DNA of 64,000 nt from Bifidobacterium colobi (lineage in GTDB: Bacteria; Actinomycetota; Actinomycetes; Actinomycetales; Bifidobacteriaceae): the NCBI RefSeq assembly GCF_018555455.1, contig NZ_JAFEJU010000001.1:62001-126000 (forward strand), written 5' to 3'. The notes beneath the pieces were generated by a model. That model had not been told where the DNA came from. It ran no database searches and saw only the letters and a list, made by a program, of their open reading frames with translations. Every line of letters starts with the position of its first letter. The first letter of the stretch is position 1. Position numbers and translations under genes: made by a program. Below, one piece after another: positions 23,550-32,209 of the stretch.

Positions 23550-24980
23550 ATGAGCGAACACACTACAACCCGTTTGGAACACGACTGCATCGGCACGATG
23601 GAAGTGCCGAATACCGTGTACTGGGGTATTCACACCCAGCGCGCCATCGAGAATTTCCCGGTTTCCGGCATCACCGACAGCCAGCATCCTGAGCTGATTC
23701 GCGCCTATGCCACAGTCAAGCGCGCCTGCGCCATAGCGAACGAGGAGCTTGGGCTGCTCGACCACACCAAAGCTGAGGCCATCCGCCAAGCCTGCCATGA
23801 AATCGAGCTCGGCAAGCTGGCCGACCAGTTCCCCGTGGACGTGATGCAAGGCGGCGCCGGCACGTCGGCGAATATGAACATGAACGAAGTCATTGCCAAC
23901 CGTGCGCTAGAAATCGCAGGCCACAAGCGTGGCGACTACGCGTATATTCACCCGAACGATGACGTCAATGAATCCCAGTCCACCAACGACACCTATCCGG
24001 CCGCTTGCAAATTGGCACTCATCGATGCCATTGGGCCACTGGCCGAGGCCACCAAAAAACTCGCCAAGGCGTTCCATGATCTGGCCGACAAGCACATCAA
24101 TGACGTAACCATCGGCCGCACACAGCTGCAAGATGCCGTACCGATGACTTACGGTCAGGAATTCCACGCGTTCGCCACACTGCTGAAGTCCGATTTGGCG
24201 GCCTTCGACCGCGTGGTGCCGCTGTTGGCTCAGTTGAACCTCGGCGCCACCGCCATCGGCACCGGCATCTGCGCCGACCTGCGCTTCCGTAAATCTGCCA
24301 CTGAACATCTGGCCCGGATTACCGGCCTGCCCATTACCGCGGCCCCCGATCCGGTGGCTGCCATGACCGACATGGGCGCGTATGTGGCCACGTCCGCCGC
24401 AGTCAAAAGCCTTGCCGTGCACTTGAAGAAAGCCGCCGACGATTTGCGTCTGCTCAATTCCGGCCCCCGCTGCGGGTTCAATGACCTCAATGTGCCGGCC
24501 CGCCAAGCTGGCTCATCGATTATGCCGGCCAAGGTCAATCCGGTGATTCCCGAATGCGTCAACCAGTGCTGCTTCACAATTTTCGGCATGGATGTAACCG
24601 TCAACTGGGCGGTAGCCGAGGGTCAGCTGCAGCTCAACGCCTTCGACCCGGTGATGGTGCACGAGCTGCTCACCGGTATGGCGCTGCTCACTCGCGCCAT
24701 GACCATCTTCCGCACCAACTGCGTGGAAGGTATTGAAATCAACGCCGAACTCGGCCGCTCCTACGCGCAGTCCTCACCATCCATCGCAGCCGCGCTCAAC
24801 CATTACATTGGCTACGAGCATGCCGCCGACATCGCCGCCGAAGCCGTGCACTCTGGGCGGAGCGTGCGCGAGGTTGCCGGCGAGCGCACTGATCTGCCAG
24901 CCGAACAGCTCGATGAGATTCTCGATCCGATTCGCTTGGCACGCGGGCTCGGCCAAACCTGCCGCGAACATCAGGAGTAG
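23550..24980 (+). CDS. aspA: Aspartate ammonia-lyase (fumarase/aspartase superfamily)
   Basis: 476 residues from ATG at 23550; the ATG at 23541 sits too close to AGGA. The superfamily signature GSSIMPAKVNPVIPE is present, with the catalytic Ser loop. The N-terminus EHDCIGTMEVPNTVYWGIHT is aspartase-like, as is NDDVNESQSTNDTYP. It reversibly converts aspartate to fumarate and ammonia. Fumarase class II is the alternative, but VYWGIHTQRAIENFPVSG favours aspartase. The gene appears monocistronic. Confidence 0.9.
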   Translation: MSEHTTTRLEHDCIGTMEVPNTVYWGIHTQRAIENFPVSGITDSQHPELIRAYATVKRACAIANEELGLLDHTKAEAIRQACHEIELGKLADQFPVDVMQGGAGTSANMNMNEVIANRALEIAGHKRGDYAYIHPNDDVNESQSTNDTYPAACKLALIDAIGPLAEATKKLAKAFHDLADKHINDVTIGRTQLQDAVPMTYGQEFHAFATLLKSDLAAFDRVVPLLAQLNLGATAIGTGICADLRFRKSATEHLARITGLPITAAPDPVAAMTDMGAYVATSAAVKSLAVHLKKAADDLRLLNSGPRCGFNDLNVPARQAGSSIMPAKVNPVIPECVNQCCFTIFGMDVTVNWAVAEGQLQLNAFDPVMVHELLTGMALLTRAMTIFRTNCVEGIEINAELGRSYAQSSPSIAAALNHYIGYEHAADIAAEAVHSGRSVREVAGERTDLPAEQLDEILDPIRLARGLGQTCREHQE

Positions 24981-25135
24981 TGCACTTCCTAGTTTCACGG
25001 ATTGCTGCACAGATTGTTTCACAGGCCGTTTCACGGCGGTCGCGGTGACTGGTACACCGCGCCACGGCCGCCATCTTCAGCGAACCTCCACCATTCTCCA
25101 CAACTTCCCCTAAATCAACCGATACAGTGGGCAGC

Positions 25136-25933
25136 ATGGGTGATTTTGAAACAACTGTTGCGCAATGGTTTCAGGCGAACGCCGGTCGACTGATTTGGCT
25201 GGTGCTGATGATTGCAGTGGCATTCGCCGCCGATCGTATCCTCAGTCGACTGTTGCGCAAGGTACTTGACAATTCGCAGATTCCGAGCGCCTCGATTTTT
25301 GTGAATCTCACACGTGTGCTGATTTGGGTGGCGGCCATCGCCATGGTGCTGCAGCCAGTGTTCGGCATTAATCCGACCACGCTGGTCACCGCTCTTGGCG
25401 TTGGCGGCGTCGCCCTCTCCCTTGGTTTGAAGGATACGATCGCCAATGTGATTGGCGGCTTTGGTCTTATGCTGGGTCGCGTGATCCAGCCCGGCGATCT
25501 GGTGACGATTCAGGGAGTGACCGGCGTGGTGCATGACATCACTTGGCGCCATACCGCTGTGCGCACGCGCGGCGGCGACATTATGGTCATTCCAAACTCC
25601 GTGTTGAACACCGCCGCTCTGACCAAGCTCGCTCCCTTAAGCGAAAGCATGACCACGTTGGAGTTCACTGCCAAGGCTTCCAGCGAGCCGGATACGGTGA
25701 GCCACGATATTCTTGCACTTGTGACGGCCGCTACCGCCGATCTGGCGCTGGAAGGTCAGCCGCCGTTGGTGAAATTCACCGGATTCTCGCCGTACGGCTT
25801 GACCGGTGAAGTATTGCTGTTCGCACGGCAAGGCGTGCTGCTTTCCACAATCCGCGATAAGGCGGCTCGCGCCATCGCCGAATCTGACCAGCAGTATCTG
25901 GTGGAGGATGGCGGTTCAGCCGACAATCTCTAA
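25136..25933 (+). CDS. Small-conductance mechanosensitive channel (MscS family)
   Basis: 265 residues from ATG at 25136; GTG at 25127 is an alternative. Three N-terminal helices end in the pore helix LVTALGVGGVALSLGLKDTI, followed by ANVIGGFGLMLGR. The cytoplasmic beta domain starts VIQPGDLVTIQGVTGVVHDI, and VIPNSVLNTAALTK closes the MscS core. The protein would release osmolytes under hypo-osmotic shock. It ends near a 20-bp palindrome and a terminator shared with the convergent protease gene. Confidence 0.92.
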   Translation: MGDFETTVAQWFQANAGRLIWLVLMIAVAFAADRILSRLLRKVLDNSQIPSASIFVNLTRVLIWVAAIAMVLQPVFGINPTTLVTALGVGGVALSLGLKDTIANVIGGFGLMLGRVIQPGDLVTIQGVTGVVHDITWRHTAVRTRGGDIMVIPNSVLNTAALTKLAPLSESMTTLEFTAKASSEPDTVSHDILALVTAATADLALEGQPPLVKFTGFSPYGLTGEVLLFARQGVLLSTIRDKAARAIAESDQQYLVEDGGSADNL

Positions 25934-25948
25934 TCGCCGCGTTACGTG

Positions 25949-25968
25949 GCTACAGTTGCAACTGTAGC
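25949..25968. repeat. Perfect 20-bp palindrome
   Basis: GCTACAGTTGCAACTGTAGC is self-complementary over all 20 bases, 16 bp past the MscS stop. A partial echo (AGCTGTAGC) follows near 25998. Possible cruciform or regulator site. Confidence 0.6.
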
Positions 25969-26026
25969 GGCATTGTACTGTTTAGCTGTGCCGCAAAGCT
26001 GTAGCCGCATAGCCAAGATCATACGA

Positions 26027-26061
26027 ATTGTGGCCTTCCGTGTTGCGCGGAAGGCCACAAT
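26027..26061. terminator. Bidirectional terminator between mscS and the CPBP gene
   Basis: 14-bp stem ATTGTGGCCTTCCG / CGGAAGGCCACAAT in the gap between convergent genes. Confidence 0.75.
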
Positions 26062-26087
26062 CGTTCTTGAATACCTTGCAGCTGAAC

Positions 26088-27188
26088 TTATACGAACAGT
26101 GCCCACACAGTGAGCCCAATAGTCAATAGCCCATACACCATCACACCGGGATTGATGTATGCCGTGCGCATCCGCATCGGTTTCGGCAGCTCTTCAGGAG
26201 CCGGATAGAATTCCCATCGCCGCTGTTGGAACCAGCGCACCAGCAGCACGATGCCTGCAATCAGCAGACCAACCAATGCCGTGGCATAGAGTGCGACAAT
26301 GGCCATACCAACCGATTGGCCGCTCTGCATCATGGCCAGCACCTCGCTTTCGCTCATGGTGCCGCTCAACCATCTGGAATCCACTGAGCTCAACAGCAAC
26401 GGGGCAACAACGGCGCCATTAAGGTTAACGGCCATGTGCATGGCCACGGTATACCACATGTTCGAGGTGCGGATATAGATATAGCCGAACAGCAATCCCA
26501 AACCGAATGCGTAGAAGAACTGGAACACGTTCATGTGGAACAGCGCGAACGCCAATGCGGAAAACACGATGGCGGTTTTCTCCCCGTATCGGCGCAGGCG
26601 GGAGATGATTTCCTTGCGGAAAATCCATTCCTCGAAAATCGGCGCCAACACGGCAATGAACAACGCGTTGAACCACCAATCACTATTGGCCACAAGACTA
26701 TTGAGTCGATTCGTCGCCGTACCTTGCGTGAGTCCGGCAGACAACATCTGGCCGATGATATTGCCGCCATACATCACCGGCAGGCACATGATGAGCAGCT
26801 GAATGAATTCATTGGCGCGCATGCTATAGCGACGCGTCGGCGTTACCGGGACGCGAAGAAACAGCGCCAGACTCACCGGCATCGCAATAATGTACAAAGG
26901 ACCGGAGGAAATCAGTACTTGCACCCACGATGGCACGTGGTGTCCGACGAAATGCACCACCGTAAATCCGATGATGGTATTGAGACCAATCCAGAGCACC
27001 ATCATGAGTACCAATGCCGCACCAATCAGCGAAAAGCGGCGGCGGGCAATAGTGAGCCAGTTAGTGAGCTGTGGTTGCAGTGGTTGAGATTGCGGCGGTT
27101 GCTGCGGATACTGCAATGGCGGTTGCGGCGGCAACGGTACATTGTTGGATTGCGGCGGCTGCGGCAATGGTGTCATTGGCTGGCTCAT
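26088..27188 (-). CDS. CPBP-family intramembrane protease
   Basis: 366 residues from ATG at 27188, with GGGGAT upstream. The first 45 residues are Pro/Gln-rich (PQPPQSNNVPLPPQPPLQYP) and probably cytoplasmic and disordered. About seven or eight helices follow. The CPBP (Abi) motifs are present: APIFEEWIFRKEIISRLRRY with the EExxxR element, and ALAFALFHMNVFQFFYAFGL with the second-motif His. These are Rce1-like glutamate proteases. Bacterial members act in peptide maturation or self-immunity, but no bacteriocin gene is nearby. Function here unknown. Confidence 0.88.
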   Translation of the reverse strand: MSQPMTPLPQPPQSNNVPLPPQPPLQYPQQPPQSQPLQPQLTNWLTIARRRFSLIGAALVLMMVLWIGLNTIIGFTVVHFVGHHVPSWVQVLISSGPLYIIAMPVSLALFLRVPVTPTRRYSMRANEFIQLLIMCLPVMYGGNIIGQMLSAGLTQGTATNRLNSLVANSDWWFNALFIAVLAPIFEEWIFRKEIISRLRRYGEKTAIVFSALAFALFHMNVFQFFYAFGLGLLFGYIYIRTSNMWYTVAMHMAVNLNGAVVAPLLLSSVDSRWLSGTMSESEVLAMMQSGQSVGMAIVALYATALVGLLIAGIVLLVRWFQQRRWEFYPAPEELPKPMRMRTAYINPGVMVYGLLTIGLTVWALFV

Positions 27189-27257
27189 ACACATCCCCGT
27201 ACTTGGTATGACTGTTTCCTGTCTTTAGGATACGGCACCTGACGGTGCAGCGGTAGT

Positions 27258-27368
27258 GGCGTAAATTTTCGAGGAAACCGTATACCTCGTGAAAAACCGC
27301 CACTGACGGTGACTCAGCGGCGTAAATTTTCGAAAGGAACGTAAACCTCGTGAAAAACCACCACTGAG
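27258..27368. repeat. Tandem 61-bp direct repeat
   Basis: Two units starting at 27258 and 27319 share GGCGTAAATTTTCGA, then ACCTCGTGAAAAACC, then CCACTGA. The second unit is the start of the 134-bp element listed next. Confidence 0.75.
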
Positions 27369-27456
27369 TTGGAGTAAGCGTCCGTTTTTCACGAACTATG
27401 GATTCTCTCCGAAAAAATACGCCACTGAGCGGCACTCAGTGGCGTATTGTCACGAG
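27323..27456. repeat. 134-bp interspersed element, copy 1
   Basis: It begins TAAATTTTCGAAA and ends with an ACGCCACTGAG / CTCAGTGGCGT hairpin and CACGAG. The same layout and length recur at 32046-32179 in the same orientation. The terminal hairpin reads into a T-run on the minus strand and probably terminates the ABC importer operon. Confidence 0.8.
27411..27446 (-). terminator. Terminator of the ABC importer operon
   Basis: Minus-strand stem ATACGCCACTGAG / CTCAGTGGCGTAT, loop TGCCG, followed by TTTTTTCGG. It is part of the repeat element. Confidence 0.75.
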
Positions 27457-27489
27457 ACGGCAATTGGTCTCAATGGTCTCAACAACCAA

Positions 27490-28734
27490 TCAGCAGGCCA
27501 GCGCGGCGACCGGACGCGGCGTGACAATAACCTCGTCCCCGGAGCTCAATCCAGCCGGCAGCTCGTTAGCGGGAAGCTGCACCGTGACCTTGAGCTGCTC
27601 GCCCTTGTTCCAACGCTGGAATTCACCGGAGGTAATCACCGTGTCCACACGCACCAACGAACCGAGGAAGTGGATGACCTCCACGCGGGCGCGCTCACCA
27701 ACCTTGGAATCATTTTGGCCAGGCAGCGACAGCGAAAGGTTCTCCGGGCGCACGAGCACGGCAACCGAATCACCAGTGGCGGATCCGGCAAGCAGCGGCA
27801 GACGCTGGCCAAAGACCACAGCCTCCTCACCATTGGAAGCACCGGGCAGACGGTTGGTCAGACCAATGAAGGTAGCCACGTATTCGGTGGCCGGACGCTG
27901 ATAGAGATCCTGCGGGGCGGCGATCTGCTCGATCTTGCCCTTGTTCATCACACCGATACGGTCGGCCACAGCAAGGGCTTCCTCCTGATCGTGCGTCACG
28001 AACACGGTGGTGGTGCCGGTGCTCAGCTGAATGCGGCGAATCTGATCACGCAGCTGCACACGCACCTTGGCATCCAATGCAGAAAGCGGCTCATCCAACA
28101 GCAGCACACGCGGCTTGATGGCCAATGCGCGGGCCAGAGCCACACGCTGCTGCTGGCCGCCGGACATCTGCTGGGTGTACTTCTTGGCCTGATCAGCCAA
28201 CCCCACCAGCTCAAGCTGCTCCATAGCCACCTTGCGGCGCTCTTCCTTACTGACGCCACGCACTTCGAGCCCGAATTCCACGTTCTCCAATGCAGTCATA
28301 TGCGGGAAGAGGGAGTATGCCTGGAACACCATGGCCATCTCACGCTTGTTGACCGGCACACCAGTCACGTCCTGACCGCCGACCATGATACGGCCGCCCT
28401 GAATATCCTCAAGACCGGCCAGCGAGCGCAGGGCCGTGGACTTGCCGCAGCCGGAGCCACCGAGCAGCACGACCATCTCGCCGGGCTTGATGTCCAGGTT
28501 GAAATCATCCAATGCACGCTTGGTTGCACCGGGGTAGATCTTGACGACATCCTGCATCTGGATGGAGCCACCACCACGCTTGGCGGAATCCTTGAGCAGC
28601 GCCTTGGCAGCCTTGGTCACATCCTTGCCCTTCACGCCTTCAAGGGTGGCAGTGGGGTCGTTCTTGAATGCATCTTCAGCGTCGGCTGCACTGGCAGCGA
28701 TAGGAGTAGTCGCAGTATTGCGATCAACAGTCAT
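27490..28734 (-). CDS. ABC importer ATPase (PotA-like)
   Basis: 414 residues. Walker A GGSGCGKST is near residue 94, signature MSGGQQQRVALARALA, Walker B RVLLLDEPLSALDAKVR and switch VFVTHDQEEALAVADRIG. A C-terminal TOBE-type domain follows. The roughly 60-residue N-terminal extension before the ATPase core is Ala/Asp/Lys-rich and unusual. It starts 3 bp after the second permease gene. With SBP_bac_8-type binding protein neighbours, it belongs to the polyamine/iron/phosphonate importer branch. The substrate is not determinable from sequence. Confidence 0.9.
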   Translation of the reverse strand: MTVDRNTATTPIAASAADAEDAFKNDPTATLEGVKGKDVTKAAKALLKDSAKRGGGSIQMQDVVKIYPGATKRALDDFNLDIKPGEMVVLLGGSGCGKSTALRSLAGLEDIQGGRIMVGGQDVTGVPVNKREMAMVFQAYSLFPHMTALENVEFGLEVRGVSKEERRKVAMEQLELVGLADQAKKYTQQMSGGQQQRVALARALAIKPRVLLLDEPLSALDAKVRVQLRDQIRRIQLSTGTTTVFVTHDQEEALAVADRIGVMNKGKIEQIAAPQDLYQRPATEYVATFIGLTNRLPGASNGEEAVVFGQRLPLLAGSATGDSVAVLVRPENLSLSLPGQNDSKVGERARVEVIHFLGSLVRVDTVITSGEFQRWNKGEQLKVTVQLPANELPAGLSSGDEVIVTPRPVAALAC

Positions 28735-28737
28735 GGT

Positions 28738-29619
28738 TTACTTACCTTCCTTAGACTTGCGCATCGCGTCGGAGATCAAATCGAGCGCAACGAGCAGCAC
28801 CACGCCGAAGAGCAAGGCAAGCAGCGACATGGCGGTAGAGATTTGCGAGTTGGATTGGCCGAGCTGGTACAGCGCGACCTGCAGGTTCATACGGCCGAGC
28901 AGCGAGGCGACGGTGTATTCGCCCAGCACCACGGCAATGGAAATGAAGGAGGCAGAAAGAATCGACTGCCACAGGTTCGGAATGATCACCCGGAAGAACA
29001 CCTTCGGCCAGGATGCACCCAGCGAGCGCGAAGCCTCAACCAAGGTCTTCACATCGATGGAATTCAGTCCCACGGCAATCGCACGGAACGCGAATGGCAT
29101 GACCAGAATCACGTAAGCGAAGCACAGCCAAATCGGATTGGTATTGAGCACGTCGGCCGACAACCACCGGTAGATCGGTCCCAAACCAACGACCAGCACG
29201 ATGGCAGGAATGGTCAACGGCAGCGTGGCCACCCATTCAATAGCACGCTCCAACGCCTTGGAGCGAATGTGCACAATCACCATGGTCGGCACCATGAGCA
29301 GCAGCATGATCACCACGGTGACCACGCTCAGGGCCAGCGAAGTGCCCAGACCCTGCCACAGCACGGTCAGGTCGGCGCCCAAGGATTCACCGTTACCGGT
29401 AAAGATGGCGATCCACGGTGCTGCAGACCAGCGGCCGGACAGCGGATGGCGCAGCGTGAAGATCAGCATGGCCAGAAGCGGCACAAACAGGAAAGCCAGC
29501 GTGACGAACAGAATCACGAACTTGATGATGCTCTGCTTGCGTACGCGTGCGGCGCGCAGCTGCGGCGGCTTCACCGCGGGAGTTGATTCAGCCAATGGTG
29601 AGGTTTCGTTCACTGCCAA
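28738..29619 (-). CDS. ABC importer permease, second subunit (PotC-like)
   Basis: 293 residues with a polar N-terminus (LAESTPAVKPPQLRAARVRK) and six helices. The EAA loop that docks on the ATPase is SIDVKTLVEASRSLGASWPK then VFFRVIIPNL. It overlaps the first permease gene by 10 bp, so translation is coupled. It forms the membrane channel with that partner. Confidence 0.9.
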   Translation of the reverse strand: MAVNETSPLAESTPAVKPPQLRAARVRKQSIIKFVILFVTLAFLFVPLLAMLIFTLRHPLSGRWSAAPWIAIFTGNGESLGADLTVLWQGLGTSLALSVVTVVIMLLLMVPTMVIVHIRSKALERAIEWVATLPLTIPAIVLVVGLGPIYRWLSADVLNTNPIWLCFAYVILVMPFAFRAIAVGLNSIDVKTLVEASRSLGASWPKVFFRVIIPNLWQSILSASFISIAVVLGEYTVASLLGRMNLQVALYQLGQSNSQISTAMSLLALLFGVVLLVALDLISDAMRKSKEGK

Positions 29620-30542
29620 CGTCCGGCCCTCTTTTCTACAGCGTGGCTCAGCAGCATCACAATGGCCACAACCACGATCATGGCGAATGCCAGCACCTGT
29701 GCGAAGCCTTGCTGGTTGGCATCCATTTCGTTACGCATAGCGCCTTGAATCATCAGCGGCACCAGAATCGAGCGCTGGGAGAACAGGGCGGCTGCGGTGG
29801 CGTATGCGGAGAACGCAGAGGCGAACAGCAGCAGGAATGCGGAGATGAAACGGGGCGCCAGAATCGGCAGGGCGACTCGCGTCCAGTACTGGAAGGTGTT
29901 GCCACCCAAGGATTCGCAGGCTTCGCGCCACTGCGGGCGAATCGAATCAACTGCCGGCAGGAAGATGATGATCATCAGCGGAATCTGGAAGTAGCAGTAA
30001 ATCGTCACCAAACCAGGCAGGGAGCTCAGCCAATTCGGGTTCACGGTGTACCCGGTCAAGGTTTTAATCAGCATGGTTCCGATGCCGTTGATGCCAATGG
30101 TTGCGATGAACGCGAATGCCAGCATCACGCCACCGAACTGAGCGAGCACCGAGGAGATGGCGGACACCAAACGGCGCAGCAGACCGTTCGGTTTGGCACC
30201 GATTACCAGTGCGTAGGAGGCCAGGCCACCGACTACAGCGCCGATCACCGAGGATGCGACGGACACCAGAATGGAAGTGACGAATGCGGCGATGGTGTTC
30301 GGCGCGAACAGATTATTGAAGTTCGCCAGCGTGAATGCACCGTTGCGATCTTGGAATGCGCCAACGATCACAATCACCGTGGGCGCCAGCAGGAAGCATG
30401 CAGTGTAGGCGAAGAACGGCAGGGAAACGGCGATGGTGCCGAGTTCCTGGCGATGCTTGGCCAGTGTGGAGGAAGCAGAAGTAGCGGACGGACCCGCGGC
30501 CTTGGAGGCTGCAGGTCCGTTCTGTGCGATTGCGGCAGTCAT
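29610..30542 (-). CDS. ABC importer permease, first subunit (PotB-like)
   Basis: 310 residues. A roughly 45-residue polar N-terminus precedes six helices. The EAA loop is DSIRPQWREACESLGGNTFQ then YWTRVALPILAPRF. It starts 46 bp after the binding-protein gene and overlaps the next permease by 10 bp. Confidence 0.9.
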   Translation of the reverse strand: MTAAIAQNGPAASKAAGPSATSASSTLAKHRQELGTIAVSLPFFAYTACFLLAPTVIVIVGAFQDRNGAFTLANFNNLFAPNTIAAFVTSILVSVASSVIGAVVGGLASYALVIGAKPNGLLRRLVSAISSVLAQFGGVMLAFAFIATIGINGIGTMLIKTLTGYTVNPNWLSSLPGLVTIYCYFQIPLMIIIFLPAVDSIRPQWREACESLGGNTFQYWTRVALPILAPRFISAFLLLFASAFSAYATAAALFSQRSILVPLMIQGAMRNEMDANQQGFAQVLAFAMIVVVAIVMLLSHAVEKRAGRWQ

Positions 30543-30588
30543 AAAAGTGAAGCCTTAATCCGTGTGTTTACAGGACTCGTTCGGCAGA

Positions 30589-31755
30589 TCAGTTGCCGAT
30601 GGTCTTGTCCCAGTTGTTCTGGAGCCATTCGGTGATGCGGTTGGCATCATCGTTGGAGTAGGAAACCGGCTTGCCTTCGATGGTCACAGCGTCCTTCAGC
30701 GTGGCCTGGTCAACGGTGCCGTCCTGCTTCATGGAGTCCAGCAGCACCGGGTTGGCGCCACCCTTGAACCACAGGTTCTGAGCCTCGGCGGTGTACAGGT
30801 ACTCTTCCCAGAGGCGAGCGGCAGCCGGGTGCGGGGCGTCCTTGTTGATGGCCTGGTTGTAGTAGCTGACGACCTGAGCCTTCGGGAAGGTCTTGTACTC
30901 CCAGTTCACGCCCTTGGACTTCAGTTCCTTCTTGTAGGAAGCCTGGTTGTAGGTCCAGTCCATCACCACACCGGTCTGGCCGGAGTCGATGGTGCCGTTG
31001 GTCACGTCAACGGTGGTCAGGTTGCCGGAGTCCTTGAGCTTCTTGAAGAAGTCAAGGCCGGGCTGCAGGTTGTTGATGTCGCCGCCAGCGAGCTGGTTGA
31101 CCATCAGGTAGCCGTTGAAGGCAGCGCCAGCCTCGGCGGGCTTACCGTTGAGAGCCACGGTGCCGGCGAACTTCGGGTCGAGCAGGTCGTTCAGGGACTT
31201 GACGTCACCGTACTTGTCCTTGTTCCAGCCGATGGACATGATGCCGGTGTAGTCGGCGTAGTAGGCGCCGTTGGCATCCTTGTTCTCGTCCGGGATCTTG
31301 TCCCAAGCCTGCACCTTGTACGGGGCGAAGGCGTCGGTGGAGGTGGCGGCGATGGACTGGCCGACATCGAACACGTCGGGGGCGGCATCGGTGCCCTTGT
31401 TGGTCTTGGCGGCATCGAGCTCTTCCTTGGAAGAGGCGTTCGGGTTAAGCTCGGTGATCTTGATCTTCGGGTACTTCTTCTTGAAAGTGCTGATCACTTC
31501 GCCGTAGTTGGACCAATCGTGCGGCAGGGCGATGACGTTCAGGGCGCCTTCTTCTTCAGCAGCCTTGACCAGGTCGTCCATGGTGCCGAAGTCGGAGAGG
31601 GAGGTGGCCTTGGCGGACTTTTCGTTCACCTTCACGGCCTTGCCGGTGGAACCGGAGTTGCCATCGGAGGAAGCGTTGGAGGAGCCGCAAGCGGCCATGG
31701 AGAACGCGAGCACGGCGGCCACGGAGGCAACCGCGATCTTACGCAGGTTATTCAT
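30589..31755 (-). CDS. ABC importer substrate-binding lipoprotein
   Basis: 388 residues from ATG at 31755 (AAAGGAAC upstream); in-frame sequence further upstream is not protein-like. The signal peptide NNLRKIAVASVAAVLAFSMA ends in lipobox MAAC, so the protein is lipid-anchored. The mature protein has a Ser/Gly linker, then a two-lobed periplasmic-binding fold: ALNVIALPHDWSNYGEVIST, PDVFDVGQSIAA, GIMSIGWNKDKYGDVKSLND. It is family 1/PotD-like (SBP_bac_8). Relatives bind polyamines, Fe3+, thiamine or 2-aminoethylphosphonate. It is the first gene of the importer operon, where high expression is expected. Confidence 0.88.
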   Translation of the reverse strand: MNNLRKIAVASVAAVLAFSMAACGSSNASSDGNSGSTGKAVKVNEKSAKATSLSDFGTMDDLVKAAEEEGALNVIALPHDWSNYGEVISTFKKKYPKIKITELNPNASSKEELDAAKTNKGTDAAPDVFDVGQSIAATSTDAFAPYKVQAWDKIPDENKDANGAYYADYTGIMSIGWNKDKYGDVKSLNDLLDPKFAGTVALNGKPAEAGAAFNGYLMVNQLAGGDINNLQPGLDFFKKLKDSGNLTTVDVTNGTIDSGQTGVVMDWTYNQASYKKELKSKGVNWEYKTFPKAQVVSYYNQAINKDAPHPAAARLWEEYLYTAEAQNLWFKGGANPVLLDSMKQDGTVDQATLKDAVTIEGKPVSYSNDDANRITEWLQNNWDKTIGN

Positions 31756-32045
31756 TGATGTTCCTTTGCTCAACATACATCCGGACGCGGTTTGTAGTGC
31801 CGAATCCTGGGAGTTGGGGCCTTCATTGATCGAGCCCATAATTCCAAGACATGAAAGTAAGGGGGTTATCTGTCCCGACACTGGCGTTCAGGTGAACTGT
31901 GTTCGCTATTTGCGGTACAGCTGTTGAATAAAAGGAAACTCTGAGTGAACTAGTGACGCTTGGTGACAATGTGTCAATTACACAGTCTGCGCTGGGTGGG
32001 GTATCCATTGATGGGTCATCGATTGAGGATTGCTACACAGCGGAT

Positions 32046-32179
32046 TAAATTTTCGAAATCATCCCCGACTGCGTGAAAAGACGCCACTGACGGCTGCTGA
32101 GCGGCGTATATTCACGAGGTATGGTCAAATAGCGAAAAAATACGCCACTGACAACAAGTCAGTGGCGTATTTTCACGAG
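32046..32179. repeat. 134-bp interspersed element, copy 2
   Basis: It aligns without net gaps to 27323-27456. Shared blocks include TAAATTTTCGAAA, GCGAAAAAATACGCCACTGA-type sequence and the final hairpin plus CACGAG. The two copies bracket the ABC importer. Confidence 0.8.
32134..32175. terminator. Hairpin terminator after ddl
   Basis: Stem ATACGCCACTGA / TCAGTGGCGTAT, loop CAACAAG, with A/T runs on both sides (TTTTTTCGC on minus). It lies 30 bp past the ddl stop. Confidence 0.7.
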
Positions 32180-32209
32180 CTTGGGATTTCTCCCGAAATT
32201 ATCGGACGC

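Larger units (their letters stand above)
31756..32209. other. Intergenic region upstream of the ABC importer
   Basis: 454 bp without a gene. It holds the importer leader, a possible -35 TTGACA on the minus strand (31972-31977) overlapping the palindrome TGACA-ATG-TGTCA (31964-31976), and the second copy of the 134-bp repeat. The -10 is unclear (ACTAGT at 31949-31954, 17 bp away). Confidence 0.5.

Noticed and set aside
27258..27456. CRISPR array.
   Set aside because: Only two 61-bp units with no unique spacers between constant repeats, and no cas genes.
27439..29586. A 715-codon plus-strand open frame opposite the ABC importer genes.
   Set aside because: Antisense to well-supported ABC ATPase and permease genes; composition is a reading-frame shadow.
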